A stretch of DNA of 64,000 nt from Cichorium intybus (Eukaryota; Streptophyta; Magnoliopsida; Asterales; Asteraceae): contig CM042015.1 in the NCBI GenBank assembly GCA_023525715.1, positions 82,307,750 through 82,371,749 on the forward strand, read 5' to 3'. Of the stretch, positions 39,684 to 52,792 are shown piece after piece. The notes below the pieces were generated by a model. That model saw only the letters and a list, made by a program, of their open reading frames with translations, ran no database searches and was not told where the DNA came from. A program made the position numbers and the translations under genes. Positions within the stretch are counted from its first letter, which is position 1, and each line of letters opens with the position of its first letter.

Positions 39684-42169
39684 AGATACAAAATCCTACG
39701 TGAGATTTTCATCTCGTTAGCTCCTTCTTTATGTGCAATACACTTGATGGTTAAAACTTCTAACAACCAATTCTACATGTTACAATTTTAGGATCTGGTA
39801 TTTTACCAAATCACTTTATATTTATTTCTATATAAGTGAAAGTGTCGATTGTGTTTATTTTTATAGATCATGGTTTTGGGATTATTTTTTTATTTTAAGT
39901 TTTTTTTTTATAAGTGTCATTTGCAAACAGCCAAACACCCCTCCCGATTCAAAAAGCGCACTTTCAATGGGGTTAAGCTCTTAAGCCAAATCCAATCGCA
40001 AGACATTTTTGTGCGATGCCGGCCAAATGAAATCTAACTGTCTAGTAAAACTCGTTAGACTAAACGGAATGGGGGATTCCATGTCGCCGGCATCCGACGT
40101 GGAAGGCGATGCCGCCGGCATCCACCATACCGACTTGGCGACATAGCTCAGCGGCGAAAATGGGCGGTATCCGGATGCAGCTGAATTGTTGGCGGCATAG
40201 TTGAATAAAAAAAACTTTATTTCCTTTTTAAATCCAATTTCATAGGCGTCCATTCCAAGTTAGAGGCATAGAAAATTCATTTCGTAGACATCCTATGTGG
40301 ATCCTACGTGGCAGGCGATGGCGATCGTTTCATAAGCAACCATTCTCTTTGGCCTTATAGTTAAAAAAAATGCTGAATAATAATATATCAAATTTGGTAT
40401 CATGTCTCTACTTTACAACAAAACTTCTGACTTGCAATTAAACATAAATTGCCAAATATTTTACATCGCTGTTAATAATAGTATATAACAAATATTAATA
40501 CAAAAAACATCATTGATGACATAAAAATAAGTGCAACATTAAATATAACACTTATAATTGATATAAAATATAAAACCTGTCAATTTTTAAGAAGTTTTTA
40601 TGATATAGAAGTTTATTAGAAATTAAGAAATAAGTTACTATATAATTGTGTACTATAGTTATGTATCAAATCAATAGAATAATATTGATTATATATTTTT
40701 ATAGGGTATTTTTAATGTGTGGTTAAAATAAAAATAAAACCAATGCTAAAAGATAAGTATTTTTCTATTATTTTAACATTATACTTGAATTCGCCCTTAT
40801 TAAACCTTAATTCAGTGAGAAAATTGTGACACGAATAACATGAATAATATATTAAATGACAAGCAATACTTCGCACAACTCTGTCTATACATGTCATAAG
40901 TTCTAATTTTAAGTGTATGGATACTCTGAACATTTTATTTCTTACAAAATATTAAGCAAATGGGGGCGGTTTTATTTCTTAGGAATAATGGTAGTTAGGC
41001 AGAAAGAAAGAGAAAAAGAAAAACCAAAGCAATAAAAAGTTCTTTTCAAGAGCAAGTAAGGTTCCTCATATGGATATATTTTGTTTAATATTGCTATTAA
41101 TGATGGATTACGATTGCTTTTATTTGTTGATAATATTTTAGATAAACGATGATGACATAAGGAAAAAGATGGATTGAGTTGGACACATACACCCCACCAC
41201 ACGTCTCCTCCTGCATTTCTTTTACTAACTTCTAATGTCTATCACAAATTGTATATAAATCAAAATCAATTAATAAATAAACTAATAAATAAATGTACCC
41301 TACCCCCAAGTCACAATCGTACGGAACCCTAATTAAGTGACCGGCCGACTTGCTTATTACAAAATTATTTGAATAAAAGTAGAATTATTTATATAACTTT
41401 ATCATTGTGATCATAAAAGATATCTCATACCCTGATATAAAAGAGAATATAGCTGGTTCTATAATGATATATACGAGTTCTAAATTTTTAGAAGCCATAA
41501 AACGAAATATTATATACAATATGGAATTGGACTACTTATGGACATCCGATCTTTATGTACTATGTTAACCTCACATGATGATGCTCATAAGACCACACAA
41601 TGTGGGCCAACTGATAGATGTTGATGATTTTAGTGTTATCAGATATTTTAGATAATTGAAATTTACGTGAGTAGTAGATTTAATCTTAAGTTATGATCAA
41701 GTACAACTTAGGATGTCGAAATGCATGTTTCTTTGGACAGGCTGTGATTCATAACATGGCAAATGACAAAATTAAAAAGGACTATACCTTATTACAAGGT
41801 CTAATAGACAGATCAGGGCATAGTGCTTACTTTCAGTGTGACCATTGACCAAGAGTTTATCATAGTTTATTTTTGTTGACCAAGACCTCCAGTTATACCA
41901 TTATTCATCTCGAAGAGATGGGGAACATGGTGTAGGTATAAAAGGTGGACTGAAGTGTTGACATTGAAAGTATTTATTGATTTCATATATACTAATTGCT
42001 ACTAATATATAAGATTTGTAGCTATTGCTGATCAACAACTTTTTCAAGTACTTATCACACCTACTAATTTGATCGGTATGGCATTAATAGCTTGCGATCC
42101 ATTGGCAATTACTCAAAACATGCCCAAAATTCTCATATCCCCTATATAAGAGATGCATATAAGATTGCT
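39684..42169. other. Intergenic DNA with a GC-rich island at about 40000-40330
   Basis: 40000-40330 stands out with GCCGGCATCC and GGCGAT words, some palindromic, between AT-rich flanks. It is probably a decayed MITE, though I found no TIR/TSD. The rest shows no gene. Confidence 0.4.
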
Positions 42170-42309
42170 TATTCAAATAAACTAGTTCTTGTAAATTAGG
42201 ATATTATCCTACTATTCCTCTTTTGTAGCATATGTTTGTACTATATGTATAGTCATGTATCAATAGAGAGTACTCATATCTTCCTCAATAATCCTCTTCT
42301 CATTGATAT

Positions 42310-42321
42310 GGTATCAGAGCA
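42310..42321 (+). other. Primer binding site of the decayed copia
   Basis: TGGTATCAGAGC, an initiator-Met tRNA complement, directly after the LTR end. Confidence 0.85.
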
Positions 42322-42374
42322 GGTTTAATCCTAACTCTAATCTAATTTCCCCATTTTTCTCCAATAAGTCGTCA

Positions 42375-45300
42375 ATGGCTTCTACCACCATTTCAAATGT
42401 TGATGATCCCATTACTTCACTTGTGGTTGTTAACCTCACCAATATCATAAAACTCACAACTACCAACTATTTGTCATGGAGACTCCAAGTCGAAACTACT
42501 CTCATTGGATACTAGGCTTTAAGTTTCTAAATAGTACCTTTCCAGCACCATCTCCTACTGTCACCAACGGAGCGACCACCATTACAAATTATGCTCACAC
42601 TACATGGCTTAGGCAAAATAAACTTTTTTTCGAGCACTTATTGGCACTTTTATAACCCACTCTAAATTTTCTAGTATGCCATTTGGAAACTTACAACACC
42701 GCATGAGATACACTTACCAACACTTTCCCCAAATAGTCACATGGTCATCTCAAATCTGTCTGATCCAACTTGAAAGTCATTACTAAAGGATCTTAAACAA
42801 TCATAAAATATATGCAGGCCACAAAGATTAACACTGATCAATAGGGTCGAGTACACTACGGTTCGATGCGGTTATTGGTCAAAACTGAACCACAAATATG
42901 GTTTTTCCAATAATGAAACCAAACGGTGCGATTTATACTACGACGCAATTTTTTTTCTGTGATTCAGTTTCATACGATTGTGGTGCTGTTTTTAGCTATG
43001 TGGCTTTGGTGCAGTTTTTTCTCCTGTTCTCTTGTGCAATTTTAAACCACAATTAAACATTTTAGATTTCACATATATGTTTGGGCATTTGGGACTTTTG
43101 TTTACAGTTTTAAGAGATCGAATACTACTAGACTATTAGTTGTAATACTAAAAAAATCAATAAGGTAATACCATAAAACACTACTAAACCAATAACTTAA
43201 GTACTTAACAATTAACATCTTAAAAATGCCAATTTTCAATAACCTACTTTAAAACACAACTAAACCATATTTTAAAGAGTTCAAGACATTTCAGAATCAT
43301 GTTTCTAATAATTAATATATTAACAACTAGATAATAAATATTATATATAATTGCTTAATGTATATAAAACGGCGCGATTCAGTTTTAACTTCGGTTTACG
43401 GTTCAGTTCCCTTATGCAAAGAGGTGCGGTTATTGGTTTTTACAAAATTAAAAATTGCATTGAACTGAATTTTTTTGGTTTTTGTAGAATTAAAATTGCA
43501 CTGTCGGTTTTCATTGCGGTTTCGGATTATTAGTTTCAGCTTCTCAGGTTCTTTTATATGCACTTCAGCTTTCGCTCACCCTTACTAATAAACTAGCCAT
43601 TCTTGGTGAAACTATAGATTTAGAAGACATCACAAATAAAGTTCTTGATAGCCTTGATTCTAGTTATCAAGGAGTCATTGATGTTGTTCATGTCCATAAT
43701 ACACATGTCAGCTTTGACAAACTCCATGAAAATTGTTAAATCAAGAGGTTGTTATCAAATCCCAAACCACTTCTCTTAATCTCCCTACTTCTTCTCATCT
43801 AACCACCACACGCTCTCATTATCCTCCTCTAAACACAAATTGCCAATCACAAAAACAACTTTGGTTACAACACCAAACTCTCGAACATACTACATGCATT
43901 TGTGGATCAAGGAAAATACTAGTGGTGCCATATCTTTGGTTACTCTCTTCAAAGATATACAGTGTTCTGAGATACTTTGCATGCTCTCTGCCCACCTCCT
44001 AGACCCAAAACCAATCAGTTGCCATCCCAACCTACTAACTATTCCACTCCATAAGCTTATGTTACTACTATTAGTTCATCTAACAATTCTACATGGCTAC
44101 TCGATATAGGAGCCTCTCATCACGTTACTCCTGATAACCAAATCTTGTACTTCATCATCCTTATAATGGCTCGGAAGAAATAATCATCAGGAATGGCATA
44201 GGTGGTTCTGTCACTCACACTAATTCAGTTTCTATTCTCACTTCTTCCAAAACTTTGTCTTTATTAAATGTTTTATGCACTCCTTTTATGAACTGCAATA
44301 TGATGTCTATTAGTTATATCTTGGTAATAGTCTTCTATTGAATTTCCACAGATGATTTTGTTGTAAAGGATCATCCTACGGAGGCTAATCTTCTTAAGGG
44401 CCTAACTTCTGCAACCCTCGTTCGAGCATTTTCCAGCATCAAAGCTTTTATGATATATTGGCACTATCTCCTTGAACATCTATCTCAAGCTATTTCCAAG
44501 ACTTTAGTGTCTACCTTTCAACTTCAAGTTTCTAGTGATCTTTCATTCAATTGCAATGTGTGTAAATGCAATAGAAGGCATAAGCTTCCTTTTGGTTCCA
44601 ATACTTTACAGTCTCATGCACAACTTGATTTTTTGTACACAGATTTATGGACATCTCCAATTTCCTCTCTTGATGGATATAAATATTATGTCATCTTTGT
44701 CGATCATTTTACCAAGTACATCTGGTTCAAAAGATAGTCTAATACTAAATCGATTTTCCTTTGGTTCAAAGCTCTAGTTGAAAATTATTTGATAGAACCA
44801 TCAAAACTCTTTATTCTGACAATGGGGGGTATTAAGCTTTAGAAACTTACCTTACAATTTTGATGGTATCTCTCATCTTACTTCTCCACTCCACTACCCT
44901 GAACATAATGGTTATGCTGATAAACTTCATAATCACATTCCAAAATAGGACTTTCTCTCCTTGCATTTTAAAATCTTCCATTGACATTTTGGTTTTATGC
45001 CTTCACCACGGCTATGTATTTTATCAACAAAATTCCTGCTTCTACCCTCTCAAATCAATCACCATTTCATCGTCTTTTTAGGTTAAATCCCAATAATTTT
45101 AAATTTCTTAGCTTTGGATGTATTTGTTATCCCTAATTGCGACCCTATACACAATATAAAATGGAGCCCAAATATGTTCCTTGTATTTTCATTAGATACT
45201 CCAAAAATCAAAGTGCATATCATTGTTTAGATCATAAGGTCTATACCTCTCACCATGTTTGATTTGTTAAAATCGAGTTTCTATATGCTATATTGCTACT

Positions 45301-46800
45301 CATAAGAGCACCCAAGTTACACCTTCTCCTGAACAATGGTGTGACAATTCAATCAATATACTCTCAACCCCAATACTAAAAACTACACTTACGCCTACAT
45401 CAACATCTACACCTAAGTATACTTCTAACAACACTCCAGCAGCTCAAAAAAGCCTGTCACCTCCCCTCATTGGCATTATAACATGTGCCAAGAATAATAT
45501 TCACACCCAACCCTAAATACAACAACTATACCACTCTTCAACAAAGTACATTAAACCCACTGATATCTCTCAAGCCCTTAAAGATCCTCTTTGGAAGCAA
45601 GTTATGAAAAGAAATTTAGGCTCTCCACAACTTGGCACTTGGGATTTAGTGTCCCCAGAATAGCAACAAACCTTGTTAAATGCAAATGGGGTTTTCAAAC
45701 AAAGTATAATCCTAATGATAACATTCAACGATACTGAGCTCAACTAGTTGCAAAAGGTTTTCAACAACGACCTAGGATTAACTACACTAAAACCGTTATA
45801 CCCATAGTGAAACTAACTACCATTCTTAGCTTAATCACTCTAGTCATAACAAACAATTGGTATCTACGACAACTTGACATCAACAATTCCTTCCTAGATG
45901 ACACGGTTCATGAGTTTTATATCTCAACCACCCAGCTTCACTGATGACAAGTTTCCTACTCATGTTTGCAAACTCTTTAGGCTATTTATGGGCTCAAATA
46001 AGCTCTCGGGCATGGTATACAGAATTAACAAAATTTCTCCTTGCCACCGGATTCGAAAATCCATTATTGATGCATCGCAAGTCATTTTTAATCAGTCTAC
46101 AACTCCTGTTTGTCTCATTGTATATCTGGACGATTCATTATCACTAGTCCAAAATCTTGATGTTTTTGTCAAAAGTTTGGCCAATAGGTTCTATTTGAAA
46201 CATCTTGGAGCTTTATCTTATTTTCATGGAGTTTAAGTTATACATACACCAAATGGTCTATTCCTTAGCCAAAGAAAGTACATCATGTGCTATCTTCATG
46301 GCATAATAGATAAAGGAATCAATATTCTTCAAGATTCCATGTTCATAGTGCATGCTTTTGCTGATGTCGAAACAAGGACGACTATACTTCAACTATGGGT
46401 CACATTGTCTTTCTTGGTAAAAATCCTATCACTTGGAGTTCTAAAAAGCAAAAATAATAGCTTGGTCCCCACCGAAGCAGATTATAAAGTTGTTGTAGCC
46501 ACCCTGTCGAACTAATATGGATCCAAAATCTTCTCAGAGAATTTGGTTTTGCAGTCACAACCACCCCAATTATATACTTTGATAATCTTGGAGCTATAAA
46601 TCTTAGTGTAAATCAAGTTTGTCACTCTGAAATGAAGCATTTAGCTCTAGCATAAATTTCATTGGGAAACAAGTTCAAAATGGCACATTACGGGTTTCTT
46701 ATGTTCGTACAAGTGAACACCTTGATGAGTATTTAACGAAGCCGTTATCACATCCTTGTCTTGAATTACTCGTGTCTAAAATTGGTCTCACAAAAAGATC
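42375..46800 (+). pseudogene. Remains of copia gag-pol
   Basis: Pieces in order: Gag (ITSLVVVNLTNIIKLTTTNY, SWRLQVETTLIGY); Gag continued after an insertion (LAILGETIDLEDITNKVL, FDKLHEN); protease WLLDIGASHHVTP at about 44090, with Ile in place of the Ser after the catalytic Asp; pre-integrase HYLLEHLS; CNVCKCNRRHKLPFG; integrase LDFLYTDLWTSP and YYVIFVDHFTKYIWF; RT pieces near 45640-46240 (CLIVYLDDSLSL, with LDD for the usual VDD); and RNase H near 46330-46750. Many stops and frameshifts. Not functional. Confidence 0.85.
42845..43565. mobile_element. Unclassified insertion inside the decayed copia gag
   Basis: The gag frame breaks off near 42843 and resumes near 43570. The intervening DNA is AT-rich with GTGCGGTTATTGGT-like words near both ends (42866 and 43427) and CGGTTCGATGCGG / TTCGGTTTACGG motifs, resembling hAT MITE subterminal repeats. 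Exact borders and TSD not resolved. Confidence 0.45.
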
Positions 46801-47170
46801 ACCCATCTTAAGAGAGCATATAAGAAATAATGAAAAGATTAGTAAGTTGCTATTTGATATACGTCTTACTAAGTCTAGTAAGATGTCATGTCTGACTCGG
46901 TCTTAATCAGTATGTTTGATACCCCATAAGTTGTCTCTTACTCAGTTCTAGCTCTTCTTATTTGCCTTTTACCCGGTCAGCTTCAGGATGAGCCTGACTG
47001 GATCAACACTCACTCAATCTGCTCTTACAATCAACAACTATCAAACAACATCTCATTCAAATAAATTAGTTCCTATAAATTAGGATATTGTCCTTTTGTT
47101 CCTCTTTTGTGGCATCCTTTTGTACTATATACATCCATGTATCAATAGGAAATCTTGATCTCTACTCATT

Positions 47171-47607
47171 TATACCCTCCTATGCCATCTTATCCGATTT
47201 CTAAAAAGAACTTAATGGATTAATAAATGACACTTATATGAGATGACTCCCCCAAGCTCCAACTCTAATTTTATCCCATCGTTCTACAATTATACATGGT
47301 ATAAAACCACAAAACAAATAAAGATAAAACCGAAATGTGGCACAACTAAAGTCACATATTCTCCAAGCAATGGGGCCATAAGGTGGATTCCGCTAATAAA
47401 AGCGAGGTCATTCTACTTTCTACATCATCATCAAACCACATCACATCACACAAGATACCACACACCCAGCCAGCCTTACCCTGGACCCACTTACACATGA
47501 TCACCACCGACTACCTCTTTATCCAATAATCATCACAAAACTTTCAAAATTAATCATCACCAAAATTTCATTCCAACCATGCCACGTGTCTCAACTATAA
47601 TCAAATA
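47171..47607. other. Intergenic between copia relic and helicase 3' end
   Basis: Includes the 3' UTR side of the helicase gene. No other gene seen. Confidence 0.5.
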
Positions 47608-50154
47608 TTACACTTTGTTAACCGTTTTTCTCATCTTCTTCAACCCTCCTCTCTGTGTTTTCTGATCTCTTTTCCGTTTCTCCGTATGCTTCTTCTGAAC
47701 AGATCTACCAACTAACGACGGCTGTTCCTTGAGCCCGAAGCTTCTCGCCACGTGTCCCAAATGAAGCTTCTTCACCATGAATATACTCTTCAACTCCCCA
47801 CGATGCGCACTGTAAGCACGCACCCACGAACAAAACGCATTTTGACCTAACTTCTTCATCTTCGCCTAAATCACAAAGAAAAAACAATAACATAAACAAA
47901 AACATTAACACAGAGATTCAGAGATTCAACAGATGTATTTTTGTTTTTTACCTCGCTACTGATGAAGGATTCTAGCGATTTCTGCAAACAAACCAGCCAT
48001 GGATGCATCTCGATTGAAACAAACTTTCTCGCATGGCTTTTGAGAGGGAAACCGTCTAGAAGCTTAAGCAATGGATATTCCGTTAACGTTACGCCATGTT
48101 TCTTCAGCTCTTGCAGGTAATCAGCTTCAATCGGTTGTAAAAACAACAAGGAATCCCCTCGTTCACCTAACCGAGCAGTTCTTCCAACTCTGTGAACATA
48201 TTCGGTTGCTTCACCAGGAGAATCGTACTGTATGATACAACGTACTTTTGGAAAGTCTAGACCTCTAGCAGAAACGTCGGTTGATAGAAGGAGGGCTGAT
48301 TTTTCGGTTTTGAAAGCGTTGAAAGTTTTTACGCGATCTTCGTGCTTCATGTTTCCGTGTAATCTCAAAATGTTACATTTCACGAATAATTCTTTCTTTT
48401 CTGTTTCTGATTGTGAATTTGATAATCCGTAAAATTGACTTAGAAGTTCGTGATGGAAATCGACAGCGTCACATGTTGAGAAGAACACCACAATCTGTAA
48501 CAAGTTAGATTAAACTCTTCTCAAATACAACTTAAATACTTAAGTATGCGATTATTTTAACAATGGCGTTACCTTTTGGGAAGGTTCTCCAGTAAATAGA
48601 TTCTTCAAAATGGAAAGAAGAACCACAAGTCGAGAGCCACAAGGTACTGGAGTATGAGTAAACAATAAGAACAATGCAATTGAAAACCATGAAACTATGA
48701 ATGTTATATGATTACCTTTGACATATCTCTGATTCAGTTGAGCGGGAAGCTTATATTCTTCGTTTGATGTAACTGAAACTTTCCCAGAATTCTCTAATCT
48801 TTCAATTGCATCAGAAATTAATGATGTGGTTTGCTTATTAGATGGTTGTTGAGTCTTTTTGTCATCAAGACCAATCATAACTGGATTTTCCAAACTGATA
48901 TTTGCAAGATGATTGACTTTTTCATTTAAGGTGGCTGACAAGAGCAGATTTTGCCTCACAACTTCAGTATCATCGCCTTTTGAGCCCAAAATATCAAGTA
49001 TCTCTTCAATCTCTTTACCAAAACCTAGTTCCAGAATCCTATCTGCTTCATCGAATATTATCCACCGCAAATTCTTATGAATAAATGATGATGTGTGCTT
49101 TAAATGATCCAGTAAACGCCCTGGAGTTGCAACAAGTATAGATATTCCTGTACATAAATGGTCATATGTATGTTATTTACAGTGATTTTGAAAGGAAATT
49201 ACTTTGGCTTGTTTAAAATATTAATAAAATAAGAAGTAAAAGATTTGTTACCTTTACGCAACCTGGCTTTCTCTTTTGACCTGTTTTCACCACCCATGAT
49301 ATAACCTGGAACAATCCAATGGAAGCGGTGCAATAACTTCTGTAGATTTTCATATACCTGCATGCATAGTTCGTGTGTTGGTACAAGAACCAATGCTGTT
49401 ATCAAAGTTGGATTCAAGTTAGCACGAAGAACCATGCATGAATGCTGAAATAAGTCGATAACAATTCATATGGAGACGAAGTACACATACCAAAAGTACC
49501 ATCAGATCGTTGAATTCTAGGATCACACTTTTGCAACTGATGAATGACAGGGGCGAGGTATGTTACAGTTTTGCCTGTGCCTGTAGCCGCATTAACAAGC
49601 CTATGATTGCTCAATCAGAAACATTCAACAGGTTAGAAACATGGACAACAAAACGAAGAAATGAGATAACGAGACGCAGAGTGGGGAGGAAATTACACAT
49701 GTCTCCCGGAGAGAATAACTGGAATAGCTTGGGCTTGAACTAATGTAGGAGCTTCATAGCCCATCCTGTCTGTCAAATGTCAATGCAAGCAACTAATTCA
49801 AGTCAGATATAAGGTAAGCTGAAAAGCATCGTTCATCTTTCAAACAATTACAAAATCAATCCAGTCGTGGATTGAATTTACTGAATCAATTCAATCGTGT
49901 AATAGAGGGAATACAGGTAGCAGGATTCGTCTTTTTCCATGGATACTGAAACTATTTCAATCCTTACTCGTATCTATAATTGCAAATGGAAATCGAAAAG
50001 GGGACCTATGATGTGTTCTTATGAAGATATGCTCAGACTTACCTCGAAGCTGATCACATAAGCCAGGGTGAAGGCCAAGGCTAGAGAAATCACAGGAAGC
50101 GAATATTTCGTTTGGTTGCCCGATACTCTTCTTCTTCATCTTCCCTTCCTCCAT
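47608..50154 (-). CDS. RH17: DEAD-box ATP-dependent RNA helicase, RH17 type
   Basis: RNA-dependent ATPase of the DEAD-box family (plant RH17, related to DDX31/Dbp7, which acts in ribosome biogenesis). Eight exons: 50043-50154, 49697-49769, 49491-49600, 49252-49395, 48716-49147, 48573-48646, 47952-48494 and 47608-47865. They join in phase into 581 residues, near the family's usual length. Motifs: GYEAPTLVQAQAIP (Q motif, about 40-53), AATGTGKT (66-73), PTHEL (104-108), ATPGR (153-157), DEAD (179-182), SAT (217-219), STDVSARGLD (386-395), HRVGRTAR (416-423). A basic tail (KRKRDQKTQRGG) suggests nuclear or nucleolar location. The start MEEGKMKKKS was chosen; an upstream in-frame ATG at 50226 would add 24 residues. 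Oddity: motif Ia reads PTHEL where PTREL is almost universal. No stop or shift, so the gene looks functional. Confidence 0.94.
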
Positions 50155-50580
50155 AGCTAATTTCAAATATCTCGGTGCTGCTTCTACTAAACTAGGGTTT
50201 ACACCATAAAACCCTTTTGCGTGCAATTCAGTGACGACAACATTCGGGAAATTTCTTAAAGTGCATAAACAACCCCTTAACTTTCTTTAAGTACATTAAA
50301 ACCCCAAAACTATTAGGTGTACATTATTACCCCCTGTAAATTTGAAAATTTCTGATATGGATTCGTGTCTGAAAATAACAGAGTCAAACTACGCAGTGAT
50401 TCATCCAAACCAAAGGATAGACAAAATCAGTGATTGCAGTGCATAACTATTCTGATAGATTACACATTCGTATGTACTTGTTCATGGTTTTATGTATTTC
50501 ATCTATCAACAGAAATTGTATTTACATATTAATAATTAGGGTTTTGGACACTCCACGTTGATTAGTTTTTTCTTCATCAG
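50155..50580. promoter_or_regulatory. Shared promoter between divergent genes
   Basis: About 426 bp separate the two start codons of the helicase (minus) and the membrane-protein gene (plus). It must hold both 5' leaders and proximal promoters, so coordinate regulation is plausible. No firm TATA box chosen. Confidence 0.5.
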
Positions 50581-51766
50581 ATGGAATCACAAAACGGCGG
50601 GGCTAGTGAGATTGATCATCTGGAGGAAGGATTGTTATCCGAAATGCGTGAAGGTAACGTTTACGAACAAGACGACGAGCCCATACTATATTCTGCAAGC
50701 TTCGAAGAAGCTGAGGACGATTTCATCAAGCTTAAAACGACACAGTGGATACTTTATTCGTTGCTATTGATTTTGGCTTGGGGATTCGGCTTGCTCATGT
50801 TCCTGTACATTCCCGTTCGTCGATACATACTCCGTCGTATGATACGTTCTCGAAAGCTCTATGTCACCCCCAATTCCATCGTCTATAAAGTAATCAATTC
50901 TCACCCTTTCTTACAACTTATATTCATCATCAAGTATAATGACAATAGTGATTGTGATGATTTTATGAAAGGTAACTAAGCCAGTTCCATTTCCATGTTT
51001 TGGGGTTTTGAAGAAAGAGAAACATGTTCTGTTGCCTTCAGTTGCTGATGTTGTGATTGAACAAGGTATCTGTTTATCACCAAATCAATTAATCGGACTT
51101 CCATTGATTATCTCTCTTGTTGATTCTTAACAATCGTCATACTCAGGGTACTTGCAGTCTCGTTATGGTGTCTACTCCATTAGAATTGAAAATGTTGGTG
51201 TAAGAAGGCCACCAAGCGATGATGTTCAAATTGAAGGCATTGCTAATCCTCGAGCATTCAGAAAGGTAATCTTTAATTAAAGCTCTTTTGTTGTTGATCA
51301 GGTTTTTGAAAGCTTTTAATCACTTTTTCCAGTTTGTGCTGATGCAACTTTCAAATATGAGAAATCAAACCTTCTCTAGGCCAGCTTCAGTCTTGGAAGA
51401 TGTCGGTTCTTCTAGAAATTTCCAGTCATATGCTGCACCGGTATACCAAGTTTCATATGCTTTCTGACTGGTGTATACTAAAATGTTTAGTATGTGTGAT
51501 TTTTTATCTTTTGGTAAATGACAGATGTCCCCCTTGAAATCTCTTACGCGTGATATTCTGTCTCCTGTTGGTGAATTTGCAATACTACAAAAGCTAGAAG
51601 AAGTTGACAATTCGCTTAAGGTAAACTCGGTTTAATATTGTTATTGAATAATTTGTAAATTGTTTTTATCTTTCTCTTTGTTTCATTGTGAAAATATGTA
51701 ACAATGCAGAGAGTACAAACATTGATTGAGGAACGACAACCAAAAACATCTGAACATAAAGATTGA
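50581..51766 (+). CDS. Conserved plant membrane protein with PH-like region
   Basis: Six exons: 50581-50889, 50972-51065, 51147-51265, 51333-51440, 51525-51620 and 51710-51766. All have GT/AG borders and phases that join into 260 residues ending TSEHKD. The acidic N-terminus (EEGLLSEMREGN) is followed by a membrane segment at about 56-80 (WILYSLLLILAWGFGLLMFL) and a basic patch RRYILRRMIRSRK. The stretch LYVTPNSIVYK through SRYGVYSIRIENVG resembles the bacterial PH-type fold (bPH2/YdbS-like), a guess from pattern only. The C-terminal half (FVLMQLSNMRNQ, SPVGEFAILQKLEEVDNSLK) looks like a conserved tail with a short helix. I know similar uncharacterised plant proteins but not their job. It is head to head with the helicase gene. 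No lesion is seen. Confidence 0.87.
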
Positions 51767-52713
51767 AGCGCGTGCTCAAGTTTCCTAAAATTATATTCTT
51801 TTCTTCTGATCAACAATTTGTGCATCAACAAAATGTTGAAATTCGGCATATATGCAGTTACATTTGTTAAGTTTAAAGCATAAAACACATACTAATTTCA
51901 ACGGGTGTTATCTGCTAATTAATTTTACATTGTCCATAATTTAAATTTTACAAAGCAAGTAGCTACATGTATCCTTTGATATATAGCTAATATAAAAGGT
52001 TTTGATCTATCACCTAACATATCTAATGCAAACAGTTTTGCCAAAAGTAGCAATGACTAAAAGCATTTGCCAAATTTAGTTTATGACAAAAGGGAGTGGT
52101 GGTTGAAATATAAAAGGAAAGGGAACAGTGATTTGGTATGATATATTAAAGCAAGCAATGAATTTTGTTGTTGATAATGGTTGTGTTAGTTGACTGATTT
52201 GGAGGAAACGAGATAAATATTTGAACATGCAAACTTTTTTTAAATAACAAGACGTAGACCCAAGAATTTAAGGCATGTTTGGCCTACCAATTCTTTTGAC
52301 TTTTAGGTTTCTACACCCAAATTTTCATACAACAACTAAAAGCCTAAAACGTCAATAATGGGCCTAAATCTCCATTGCCTTCCGAATTTAGATCTCTTTC
52401 TTTGTTTATTTTTGTTAAAGTCATGTTAACAAATGAGCATGAACTTCAAAATTGCTCTCATGTGAAGTGTGACAAATGTTTGTTTGTTGGGAAACTTCGT
52501 AAATTTCATGAAAGTCTGGTAGCAATTCTGTAAGTACAATCCGAGACATCAATATACGATCACGAGTTGATTCTTGGTACATAAACAAGCGACATGTAAA
52601 AACCTGGTCATTAAGTTTTTCTAAAAGTTGAATGGTCACGTTGTGATTATATTTTAGGTGATTTTTTTGAAATAAAAAGATAGGTGCAACCGCAGACTAA
52701 CTTATCTTTCTTG

Positions 52714-52716
<3 letters not shown>
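51767..52716. other. Intergenic DNA
   Basis: 3' UTR of the membrane-protein gene, then AT-rich sequence with no gene recognised. Confidence 0.5.

Positions 52717-52791
<75 letters not shown>
52717..52791. repeat. (AT)n microsatellite, about 75 bp
   Basis: Pure AT, directly abutting a Helitron 3' end. Confidence 0.97.

Positions 52792-52792
<1 letters not shown>

Larger units (their letters stand above)
42170..47170 (+). mobile_element. Old, decayed Ty1/copia element, plus strand
   Basis: Related segments (ttcaaataaa(c/t)tagttc…tcctctttt…catgtatcaatag) at about 42170-42308 and 47055-47165 are the ends of two diverged LTRs. The PBS TGGTATCAGAGC is at 42310. The left LTR is recognisable only over its last 140 bp. 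No target duplication found. Much older than the copia at 22-27 kb. Confidence 0.8.
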
